NCBI GenBank assembly: GCA_029287615.1
Contig: JARFQV010000062.1
Location: 1-32,554, forward strand
Reading direction: 5' to 3'
DNA: 32,554 nt
DNA from: Pseudomonadota bacterium
Lineage (GTDB): Bacteria > Pseudomonadota > Gammaproteobacteria > UBA9214
Each line of letters begins with the position of its first letter. Positions within the stretch are counted from its first letter, which is position 1. The position numbers and the translations under genes are program-made. Under the pieces are notes generated by a model, which worked only from the letters and a program-made list of their open reading frames with translations, was not told where the DNA came from and ran no database searches. This document shows positions 13,263-21,197 of the stretch, one piece after another.

Positions 13263-14135
13263 TCAGCTGTTGTCGGGGGGCTCGGACTCCGGGGACGGGG
13301 GCAGGATCGTCAACTGCAGGACATGGATCCTTCGATTGTCCGCACGCAACACCTTGAAGAGTATATGACCGATCGTCACCCGCTCCCCCCGTTTCGGAAG
13401 ATGCCCCAGTTCGTGGATCACCAGACCACCAACCGTATCGAATTCATCATCCGGATAATCCGTACCGAAGGCCTCGTTGAAATCTTCAATCGGTGTCAGC
13501 GCCTTGACCGAATAATGCATTTCACTGTGCTTGCGTATGAATGCCTCTTCCTCGATGTCATGCTCGTCCTCGATCTCGCCAACGATCTGTTCCAGTACAT
13601 CCTCGATGGTGACCATGCCGGAAACCCCGCCATACTCGTCAACCACTATTGCCATATGGTTGCGGCTGGCTCGAAATTCCTTCAGCAGGATATTCAGTCG
13701 CTTGCTCTCCGGGATGAACACAGCCGGTCGCAGCACCTCCCGGATATTGAAACCGTTACCGGAATCCCGGGCGGGATAACGCAACAGATCCTTGGCCAGC
13801 AGGATACCCACCACCTCGTCGCGACTCTCACCGATGACCGGAAATCGGGAGTGCCCCGAACCGATAATGTGCGGTAACAACTCCTGCGTACTGGAATCAC
13901 GTTCGAGCACGACCATCTGGGAGCGCGGGATCATGATATCGCGCACCTGCATCTCGGCCACCTGCAATACGCCCTCGATCATGGCCAGTGCATCGGCATC
14001 GATCAAACCGTCCCGCTGCACCCTGCGCAGCAGCTCGGTCAGCTGCTCCCGGCTATCCAGTTTCCACAGCAGGGTATGCTTGAGACGGGCAAACCGGTTC
14101 TTCAGGGTTCGGCCACCGGCATCTTGTTCATTCAT
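13263..14135 (-). CDS. corC: CorC/HlyC family CBS-domain protein
   Basis: VRDIMIPRSQMVVLERD, DEYGGVSGMVTIEDVLEQIVGEIEDEHD. ORF runs from 14210; MNEQDAGGR at 14135 is the likelier start. Confidence 0.92.
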   Translation of the reverse strand: MNEQDAGGRTLKNRFARLKHTLLWKLDSREQLTELLRRVQRDGLIDADALAMIEGVLQVAEMQVRDIMIPRSQMVVLERDSSTQELLPHIIGSGHSRFPVIGESRDEVVGILLAKDLLRYPARDSGNGFNIREVLRPAVFIPESKRLNILLKEFRASRNHMAIVVDEYGGVSGMVTIEDVLEQIVGEIEDEHDIEEEAFIRKHSEMHYSVKALTPIEDFNEAFGTDYPDDEFDTVGGLVIHELGHLPKRGERVTIGHILFKVLRADNRRIHVLQLTILPPSPESEPPDNS

Positions 14136-14221
14136 GGCTTGACTGGAATGGTAACCGGGTATGCGGGCAACAGGAGCGTCCTTTCCCGGCCCCGGAACGG
14201 CGGCTGACAACAGGGTAGCGT

Positions 14222-14698
14222 TCAGTAGGGATCTGCATAGCCCAGTCCATGGAGCAGTCGACGCTCATGGTCCTCCATGATCCGGGCCTGATCATCATCC
14301 TGGTGATCGTATCCCAGTAGATGCAGGACGCCATGGATCACTATGTGTGCCCAGTGCGAATCGGATGTCTTCCCCTGACTCCGCGCTTCCTGCTCCACAA
14401 CCGGTGCGCATATCACCACGTCACCCCTGATCGCCTGTCCGACACCGGGTATCGGGTCATAGGGGAAAGACAATACATTGGTGGGACCATCCTTGTGCCG
14501 ATATTGCCTGTTCAGAGCCTCGCTTTCCGCCGCATCGACAATACGCACCACGAGTTCTACGTCCTGCCGGGATTCCTGCAGGCCCGCAGATGCCCAGCAA
14601 ACGATATCCTTCCTGTCAGGCAAGCGTGGAAAATCCACGGCATACTGCACCAGGATCTGGCGGTCCGGCATAGTCTGGCCAGCGTCTTCCTTATTCAA
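14222..14698 (-). CDS. ybeY: Endoribonuclease YbeY (rRNA maturation factor)
   Basis: 158 aa; zinc-binding HGVLHLLGYDH motif; TNVLSFPYD. Confidence 0.96.
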   Translation of the reverse strand: MNKEDAGQTMPDRQILVQYAVDFPRLPDRKDIVCWASAGLQESRQDVELVVRIVDAAESEALNRQYRHKDGPTNVLSFPYDPIPGVGQAIRGDVVICAPVVEQEARSQGKTSDSHWAHIVIHGVLHLLGYDHQDDDQARIMEDHERRLLHGLGYADPY

Positions 14699-15686
14699 GA
14701 TTTTTCACTTCCCGATTTTCCCTGGCCTCATAATCACCATACGCATTCAACACCCGCTGCACGAGCGGATGCCGTACGACATCACCCGCATTGAAGAAAC
14801 TGAAACTGATCCCTTCGACATTTTTCAAAACCTCGGAGACATGGCGCAATCCTGACACCGTGGCCTTGGGCAGATCGATTTGGGTAACATCACCTGTAAT
14901 CACCGCGGTTGAACCGAATCCGATTCGGGTCAGAAACATCTTCATCTGTTCGACTGTCGTGTTCTGCGCCTCATCCAGGATGATAAACGAATCATTCAGA
15001 CTACGCCCGCGCATGAATGCAAGCGGTGCAACTTCGATCACATTCCTTTCGATCAGCTTTGCCACCCGATCGACCCCCAGCATTTCATATAGCGCATCGT
15101 ACAGGGGACGCAGGTATGGATCGACCTTCTGTGTCATGTCACCGGGAAGAAATCCGAGTCTTTCACCGGCCTCTACCGCGGGTCGCACCAGTACCAGACG
15201 ACCGACCTTTTCCGCCTCGAGCGCCTGGACAGCACAGGCTACTGCGAGATAGGTCTTTCCTGTTCCGGCCGGACCGATGCCGAAATTCAGGTCGTGCTCG
15301 AGGATACTGCGCAGATAATGCTGCTGGTTGAACCCGCGCGCCCTGACTATCGACCTGGGGGTATGGATGACAATGACTTCCTTCTCCTCATCCCTGTGCA
15401 CAGACGGTATGGATGCCGACTTTTCCTGGAGATAAAGATGGACACGCTGCGGGGTCAGGGGTGTCCTGGCGCTGTCTTCATACAATCCCTGCAGTATCGT
15501 CCCAGCCAGCCGGACCGATGCCGTATCACCGATAATACGGAACTGGTGCCCGCGACTGTTGATTTCCACACCCAGCCGTTTTTCAAGTTGATGAATGTGT
15601 TCATTGAACTGCCCGCATAGATTTGCCAGCCGCTCATTGTCAGCGGGCAACAGATCGAGATCGATAGAGTCGGGTTGCGAATCCAA
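14691..15686 (-). CDS. ybeZ: PhoH-like ATPase YbeZ
   Basis: 331 aa; Walker A GPAGTGKTYLA, IILDEAQNTT (Walker B), TGDVTQIDLP; overlaps ybeY by 8 bp. Confidence 0.95.
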   Translation of the reverse strand: MDSQPDSIDLDLLPADNERLANLCGQFNEHIHQLEKRLGVEINSRGHQFRIIGDTASVRLAGTILQGLYEDSARTPLTPQRVHLYLQEKSASIPSVHRDEEKEVIVIHTPRSIVRARGFNQQHYLRSILEHDLNFGIGPAGTGKTYLAVACAVQALEAEKVGRLVLVRPAVEAGERLGFLPGDMTQKVDPYLRPLYDALYEMLGVDRVAKLIERNVIEVAPLAFMRGRSLNDSFIILDEAQNTTVEQMKMFLTRIGFGSTAVITGDVTQIDLPKATVSGLRHVSEVLKNVEGISFSFFNAGDVVRHPLVQRVLNAYGDYEARENREVKNLE

Positions 15687-15704
15687 AATCAGTACAGGTG
15701 CGGG

Positions 15705-17072
15705 CTAGCCGGGATATACCGCCGCGGCTGGCTCTCCTGAATCCGCCATGACCACGAGTTCGCCCCGCAGTGAATTCGGCAGCGCCTCCGTTATGCGCAC
15801 GTTCACGAACCGGCCGATAAACTCCGGCGGGGCATCAAAGTTTACCACCCGGTTGTTTTCCGTTCTTCCGGATAGCTGGTCCCGACTCTTGCGCGAATAC
15901 CCTTCAACCAGGATGCGCTGAATGGATCCAAGCATGGAGCGACTGACATCGGCAGCCAGCTCATTGATCCGGGATTGCAATCGGGCCAGGCGGTCTTTCT
16001 TGACCGTCTCCGGGATATCATCCGGCAATGCGGCAGCCGGTGTGCCGGGGCGGCGGCTGTAAATAAAACTGAACGACTGGTCAAAGCCGACCTGATCAAT
16101 CAGGGACATGGTAGCGGAGAAATCCTGATCGGTTTCGCCGGGAAAACCGATGATGAAATCGGAGGAGATACTGATGTCCGGACGCGCTTCCCGCAGGCGG
16201 CTGATCACCGATCGGTATTCGAGCGCGGTATGATTTCGCTTCATCATGGCAAGAATTCGATCCGAGCCACTCTGAACCGGTAAATGCAGGTGGCCAACCA
16301 GTTCCGGGACCTCGGCATAGGCCTGAATCAGGTCATCAGTCATTTCCAATGGATGCGAGGTTGTGTATCGGATCCTGTCTATTCCCTCGATCGCAGCGAT
16401 ATAGGTAATCAGCAAGGCCAGACTGGCTAAGCCCCCATCATCCATCTCCCCGCGATAGGCATTGACATTCTGACCGAGCAGAGTGACCTCCCGGACGCCC
16501 TGACCGGCCAGTATGGCCACCTCGGCAAGTACATCATCGAAGGGCCGGCTGATCTCCTCCCCTCTCGTGTAAGGCACGACACAGAAACTGCAGTACTTGC
16601 TGCATCCCTCCATGATCGAGACATAGGCCGTGGGACCATGGGCGCGCGGTGCCGGAAGGGAATCGAACTTTTCGATTTCAGGAAAAGAGATATCTACAAC
16701 GGCCTGTCGCTTGCCACGCGCTTCATTCAACAGGGCAGGCAGACGATGCAGGGTCTGTGGACCGAATACAAGATCGACATAGGGCGCACGATCCCGTATC
16801 GCCTCACCTTCCTGACTGGCGACGCAACCACCCACGCCTATCACCAGATCGGGATTCTGCTCCTTCCATTCACGCCATTGACCCAGTTGCGAAAATACCT
16901 TCTCCTGGGCCTTTTCCCGTATCGAACAGGTATTGAGCAACAGTACGTCTGCCTGCTCGGCATCCTGTATCAGCTGGAGGTTGTGGGAATTGGCGAGCAC
17001 ATCCGCAATCCTGGCGGTATCGTACTCGTTCATCTGGCAACCGTAGGTTTTTATGTAGAGTTTGCCCGGCAT
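15705..17072 (-). CDS. miaB: tRNA-2-methylthio-N6-dimethylallyladenosine synthase MiaB
   Basis: 455 aa; [15 protein letters not shown]; radical-SAM [20 protein letters not shown]-terminal TRAM-like part. Confidence 0.97.
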   Translation of the reverse strand: MPGKLYIKTYGCQMNEYDTARIADVLANSHNLQLIQDAEQADVLLLNTCSIREKAQEKVFSQLGQWREWKEQNPDLVIGVGGCVASQEGEAIRDRAPYVDLVFGPQTLHRLPALLNEARGKRQAVVDISFPEIEKFDSLPAPRAHGPTAYVSIMEGCSKYCSFCVVPYTRGEEISRPFDDVLAEVAILAGQGVREVTLLGQNVNAYRGEMDDGGLASLALLITYIAAIEGIDRIRYTTSHPLEMTDDLIQAYAEVPELVGHLHLPVQSGSDRILAMMKRNHTALEYRSVISRLREARPDISISSDFIIGFPGETDQDFSATMSLIDQVGFDQSFSFIYSRRPGTPAAALPDDIPETVKKDRLARLQSRINELAADVSRSMLGSIQRILVEGYSRKSRDQLSGRTENNRVVNFDAPPEFIGRFVNVRITEALPNSLRGELVVMADSGEPAAAVYPG

Positions 17073-17159
17073 TACAACTACAGAGGAATCAATCTGGAAG
17101 TTTCAATATACTGACATTAACCGGATGTTTCCAGCAACGGCCGCAATATCCGGGGGAGC

Positions 17160-17582
17160 GGGTGTCGGCCTGTAAGCCGGGTTCTGTCTTGGACAGCCAT
17201 TCCTCTGGGATGCATGTCACCATACATCTCTTGCGACCTACCCGGGAACCGCGCGGGCCACGCGATCGTTCCCCTATTTGGTCTTGCTCCGGATGGGGTT
17301 TACCCTGCCACGACTGTTGCCAGTCGCGCGGTGCGCTCTTACCGCACCATTTCACCCTTACCCGTCACCTTCCCCTGGCACAACACGTGGCCTGGCATCA
17401 TGATCCATTACGAAACAGTCTGCTGCCGCTGATGTGACAAGGGAAGATGGCGGGCGGTATCTTTTCTGTGGCACTTTCCGTGGACTCTCGCCCCCCAGGA
17501 GTTACCTGGCACCCTGCCCTGTAGAGCCCGGACTTTCCTCCATAATCCCGAAGGATTACAGCGGCTGTCCGGCCGACTCCCG
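17160..17582 (-). ncRNA. rnpB: RNase P RNA component, bacterial class A
   Basis: Minus-strand conserved blocks: GGAGGAAAGTCCGGGCTC; AGAGTCCACGGAAAGTGCCACAGAAA; GGGTGAAATGGTGCGGTAAGAGCGCACCGC; GGTAAACCCCATCCGGAGCAAGACCAAATAGGGG; ACAGAACCCGGCTTACAG. The ends GAGTCGGCC and GGCCGAC pair as P1. Exact termini approximate. Confidence 0.96.
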
Positions 17583-17663
17583 CAAACGCAGGGTACTGCC
17601 AGAGCCATGGAGGATGCAAGCCCCGGATGCCCGGACCGAGAGAGACAGATACCAATAATATAC

Positions 17664-17669
17664 ATTATA
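17664..17669 (-). promoter_or_regulatory. Candidate -10 box for rnpB within an AT-rich block
   Basis: Perfect TATAAT on the minus strand inside the very AT-rich segment 17652..17715, about 82 nt upstream of the mature rnpB 5' end; no convincing -35. Confidence 0.3.
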
Positions 17670-17730
17670 TAATTTATTTTATTATTTGTTTTTATTGATA
17701 TTTATTAACATTAAACCAACCTGAACACAC

Positions 17731-17754
17731 GGACCTGATGTTCGACACCGGTCC
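17731..17754 (-). other. Hairpin abutting the stop codon of paralog A
   Basis: Minus strand directly after TAA (17757-17755): GGACC GGTGT CGA ACATC A GGTCC, two 5-bp helices (one G-U) and one bulged A. No following T-run, so not a classical terminator. Confidence 0.45.
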
Positions 17755-18249
17755 TTAGGTCCGCCGCTTGCCGGCCGTGCGATAGGTCAGTTTGCCCAGG
17801 TACCGGTTCAAGAAATTATCACGATGAAGGAACGCCAGTAGCGGCCGTCGGCGGACACCCATTTTTTCCCTGATCCGCTTGAGTCCCCGATGCGCGGGCA
17901 TAATCGACAGCCCCTCTGATACCGCCAGAAAGGCCCCCCGCCGGTTGGATTGCCTGAGTTCGGCAAGCGCCAGATTATGGAAGACATCCGCATCATTCTG
18001 CTCATCCACGGTAGCCTGTCGACAGAGATTGATTCCGGCGACATCGCCCATGTAGACGCGAACCAGTCCGTGATAGGAGGTATACCGGTTCCTGTGTACA
18101 TCGTGCGGGTCCGCCCTTTCATCCGCACAACGGAAGAAAGGCAGCGCACCTGACCAGTTTCGCTCCCGGTAACACTTGAGACCGTGAATGTATTCCTCTC
18201 TCAACCTGACGCCAGCACCCGGCGCCCAGGGACTCGGCTCCTGGTTCAT
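17755..18249 (-). CDS. Uncharacterised TPR-like protein (paralog A of tandem pair)
   Basis: 164 aa; FFRCADERADPHDVHRNRYTSYHGLVRVYMGDVAGINLCRQATVDEQNDADVFHNLALAEL; TPR-like helical pattern, basic C-terminus; clear homology to the neighbouring ORF 18395..18892. Confidence 0.85.
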   Translation of the reverse strand: MNQEPSPWAPGAGVRLREEYIHGLKCYRERNWSGALPFFRCADERADPHDVHRNRYTSYHGLVRVYMGDVAGINLCRQATVDEQNDADVFHNLALAELRQSNRRGAFLAVSEGLSIMPAHRGLKRIREKMGVRRRPLLAFLHRDNFLNRYLGKLTYRTAGKRRT

Positions 18250-18279
18250 ATGACAATCCTCCCCCCGTGATTCATGTCC

Positions 18280-18308
18280 GGCAGTGATCGCTCCACGCAG
18301 TCACTGCC
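18280..18308. repeat. Perfect 8-bp inverted repeat GGCAGTGA-N13-TCACTGCC between candidate promoter and start codon of paralog A
   Basis: ggcagtga at 18280-18287 and tcactgcc at 18301-18308. Confidence 0.6.
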
Positions 18309-18352
18309 CTGCCAAGAAACTTACCTCACAAATCCGATAAAGATAACACCAT

Positions 18353-18380
18353 ATTATATTGTTTTTTTTGAGAATGTATA
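18353..18380 (-). promoter_or_regulatory. Candidate sigma70 promoter for paralog A
   Basis: Minus strand TATACA, 16-nt spacer, perfect TATAAT (18353-18358), about 100 nt upstream of the start at 18249. Confidence 0.5.
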
Positions 18381-18394
18381 CCCACTACCTGTAA

Positions 18395-18892
18395 TCAGGA
18401 TATATCTCCCTGCACCCCTTGCCTGCTGCGGAAAATCTTTTCCAACAGGCGACCGAAAAAACTCTCGCGCCCCCGTGCAGTGCGGCTCCCCCTTTTTCGC
18501 CGGGAGCCATTTTCCTGACTCAGCTGGCGCAAGCCTGCATGCGAAGCATCGACCGCCAAGCCGCGACGCACAGCCATGGATGCGCCCTCCGGCTCGTTCA
18601 ACCTGATCTCCGCCAGCGCCAGGTTGTAATAGACATCCGCATCAGCATCTTCACCCACAGCCGCCTTGCGACACAGTTTCACCCCGTTGCTGTCACCCGA
18701 ATACACCCGCGCCAATCCGTGATAGGAGGTATAGCGACGCTGATAGATATCACTGATATCCGCACCAGCTTCAGCAGCACGGAACAGCTTGATCGCTGAT
18801 TCCCAATCCTCGGCCCGAAAATACCTAAGCCCCCTGACGAATTCATCGCTTAAACGAACACTACTTCCTTGCTCCCATGGATCCTGGCTCAT
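18395..18892 (-). CDS. Uncharacterised TPR-like protein (paralog B of tandem pair)
   Basis: LFRAAEAGADISDIYQRRYTSYHGLARVYSGDSNGVKLCRKAAVGEDADADVYYNLALAEIR aligns with paralog A throughout. ORF extends to 18961, but MSQDPWEQGSSVRLSDEF (18892) aligns with paralog A's MNQEPSPWAPGAGVRLREEY start. Confidence 0.85.
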   Translation of the reverse strand: MSQDPWEQGSSVRLSDEFVRGLRYFRAEDWESAIKLFRAAEAGADISDIYQRRYTSYHGLARVYSGDSNGVKLCRKAAVGEDADADVYYNLALAEIRLNEPEGASMAVRRGLAVDASHAGLRQLSQENGSRRKRGSRTARGRESFFGRLLEKIFRSRQGVQGDIS

Positions 18893-19355
18893 TGATCTGT
18901 ATACCCCCGGCAGTGTCTTCCCGGTACCTGGAAATTTCGCAAATCCGCACAAATATCTCACAGGGCACTGGTTTAAAAAGGAAAAATTCCATACCCAATC
19001 AAGAGAAGAGCAAGATTGCGCATGTTGTATGAATTTTCCAGGTTTATGTACCTATAACGTCAAGTTACGGTTTACCTGAACCCAAAACGGAAAAGGGAGT
19101 GAATCCCTGACCTGCCTCAACCGGAAAAACCGGATTTTGCACCGCATATCACCACTGCGCATGAAAACCGGCAAGTGTAGAATACCGTTCCCCGGGCGGT
19201 AACCATGCCCATTGAGGCGATCCTGGTCTCGCCCGGCTATCTGATCGGGGTGCGGTGGATTATCTCCAGGGAGTAGAGGCCGTGAAGAGCAGGATGAATT
19301 GTCAAAAGACCATGCAGCATCGACAGCACCATTCCCGGCGCGAGACGCGGACCGC

Positions 19356-20816
19356 ATGAGAATTCTGTTTGCCAGCAGCGAAGCCCATCCGCTGATCAAA
19401 ACCGGTGGACTTGCCGATGTCTCGGGCAGCCTGCCCCGCGCGATCCGGAACCTGGGCAGGGACATTCGCCTGATCATCCCCGCATACCGGGGCGTCCTCG
19501 AGCAAATCGGGCAGTTGAAACTCGCCGGCTCCCTGCAGATCGAGGGTGGGGATCCGTGTGTCCGACTATTCACCGCTCGGCTTCCGGGTTCGAAGGTACC
19601 GGTATACCTGGTTGATTCACCGACACTCTTCTGCCGGGAAGGAAATCCCTACACCGACAGCAAGGGACATCCCTGGCCTGACAACGCACGCCGTTTCAGC
19701 ACCTTTTGCCATGCAATTCATGCGGTTGGTATGAACGAGGCCGGGCTGGACTGGGAACCGGACATCATCCACTGCAACGACTGGCAAACCGGACTGGTAC
19801 CCGCCCTGCTGGCAGATGAACAGCAGGCACCTGCCAGCCTGTTTACTATCCACAACCTGGCCTATCACGGACTGTATGACTGGAGCACCTTCAAGTCTCT
19901 TGACCTGCCCCACAAATGGTGGTCGATGAAACAGCTGGAGTTTCACGATCATTTCTCATTCATCAAAGGGGGCCTGGTCTTTGCTGACTGGCTAACTACC
20001 GTCAGCCCGACCTATGCACGTGAAATCCGAACCCCCGCCTTCGGCTGCGGTCTGGATGGTCTGCTGAATCACCGCAAGGCCAACCTGACGGGTATTCTGA
20101 ACGGTATTGATTATTCGATATGGAACCCGGGCCGCGATCCCTTCATTGCCGCGCGTTACAACGTCCGTACACTCTCACGCAAGACAAACAACAAGCTGGA
20201 CCTGCAACGATACTTCGGATTACCGGAAAACCCGGATGCGCCTCTCCTGTCGCATATCGGCCGACTGGTGGAACAAAAAGGTGTGGACCTGATTCTGTCT
20301 ACCTTGCCGGAACTCATGAAACGGAACATCCAGCTTGTCGTCCTGGGTACGGGTGAACGTGACCTGGAGAAAAAACTCAAGGCCGCAAAAAAGACCTATC
20401 CCGACCAGGTCGGTGTCCACATCGGTTATGATGAAAAACTCTCCCACAGAATAGAGGCGGGAGCGGATCTGTTTCTGATGCCTTCCCGATTCGAGCCCTG
20501 CGGATTAAACCAGATTTACAGCCTGAGATACGGCACTATACCCGTCGTTCGAGACACTGGCGGACTCGCCGATACGGTCATCGACACCAAGGAAGAAACT
20601 CTGCAGGAAGGCACCGCAAACGGGTTCAAGTTCACCTCCGCAAAGCCAACCGCACTGCTACATGCAATCGATCGGGCACTGTTGCTATACAGTCACCCGG
20701 AAAACTGGCGCCAGGTCGTTCAGACCGGAATGGCGCAAGACTTCAGCTGGAAACGCAGTGCGGAACAATATCTGGACCTCTATCAGCGAATATCGAAAGA
20801 CCGTGATAGTGCATAG
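19356..20816 (+). CDS. glgA: Glycogen (starch) synthase, GT5 family
   Basis: MRILFASSEAHPLIKTGGLADVSGSLPRAI; NDWQTGLVPALL; LMPSRFEPCGLNQIYSLRYGTIPVVRDTGGLADTV. ORF opens at 19299 (TTG); ATG 19356 matches the usual GlgA N-terminus. Confidence 0.95.
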   Translation: MRILFASSEAHPLIKTGGLADVSGSLPRAIRNLGRDIRLIIPAYRGVLEQIGQLKLAGSLQIEGGDPCVRLFTARLPGSKVPVYLVDSPTLFCREGNPYTDSKGHPWPDNARRFSTFCHAIHAVGMNEAGLDWEPDIIHCNDWQTGLVPALLADEQQAPASLFTIHNLAYHGLYDWSTFKSLDLPHKWWSMKQLEFHDHFSFIKGGLVFADWLTTVSPTYAREIRTPAFGCGLDGLLNHRKANLTGILNGIDYSIWNPGRDPFIAARYNVRTLSRKTNNKLDLQRYFGLPENPDAPLLSHIGRLVEQKGVDLILSTLPELMKRNIQLVVLGTGERDLEKKLKAAKKTYPDQVGVHIGYDEKLSHRIEAGADLFLMPSRFEPCGLNQIYSLRYGTIPVVRDTGGLADTVIDTKEETLQEGTANGFKFTSAKPTALLHAIDRALLLYSHPENWRQVVQTGMAQDFSWKRSAEQYLDLYQRISKDRDSA

Positions 20817-21197
20817 CCTTCTGACGGCTAATACATGATCGGGTAACTCGCCCGCATCCCGTATCGAGTGCGGCGACCGGATTGACTGCTCATTACGACA
20901 CAGGGCCAGCCCGGATTCCCCGGCATACTCCAATGACCATCATTCGGGCGAGAATACGCCGGTACAAGACACCGGTATGCACAGATAGGTATTGTCGGTA
21001 CATTCCGATCCGTGCGTACTGACGCAAGCCTTTCTTTATTAGATGGAAAGACATCTCAGACCACCAGTACCATTAACCTGCCCGGGTAACCTTCACCCTC
21101 ACAGGCCGCGGTAAAACTGGTCAACTCTTCTGTTCGTCGGTTAGAATGCGCACCACCCCGTTATCCGGCCACACACCACGGTGGCCTTTTTCACGCT

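Noticed and set aside
17121-17153. Inverted repeat CCGGAT-N21-ATCCGG downstream of rnpB as an intrinsic terminator
   Set aside because: Large loop and only TTAA after the stem; too weak to call as a terminator.
17162-17665. Several short ORFs on both strands (e.g. 17162..17437 +, 17398..17655 -)
   Set aside because: They lie mainly in the RNase P RNA gene; spurious reading frames over a structured RNA.
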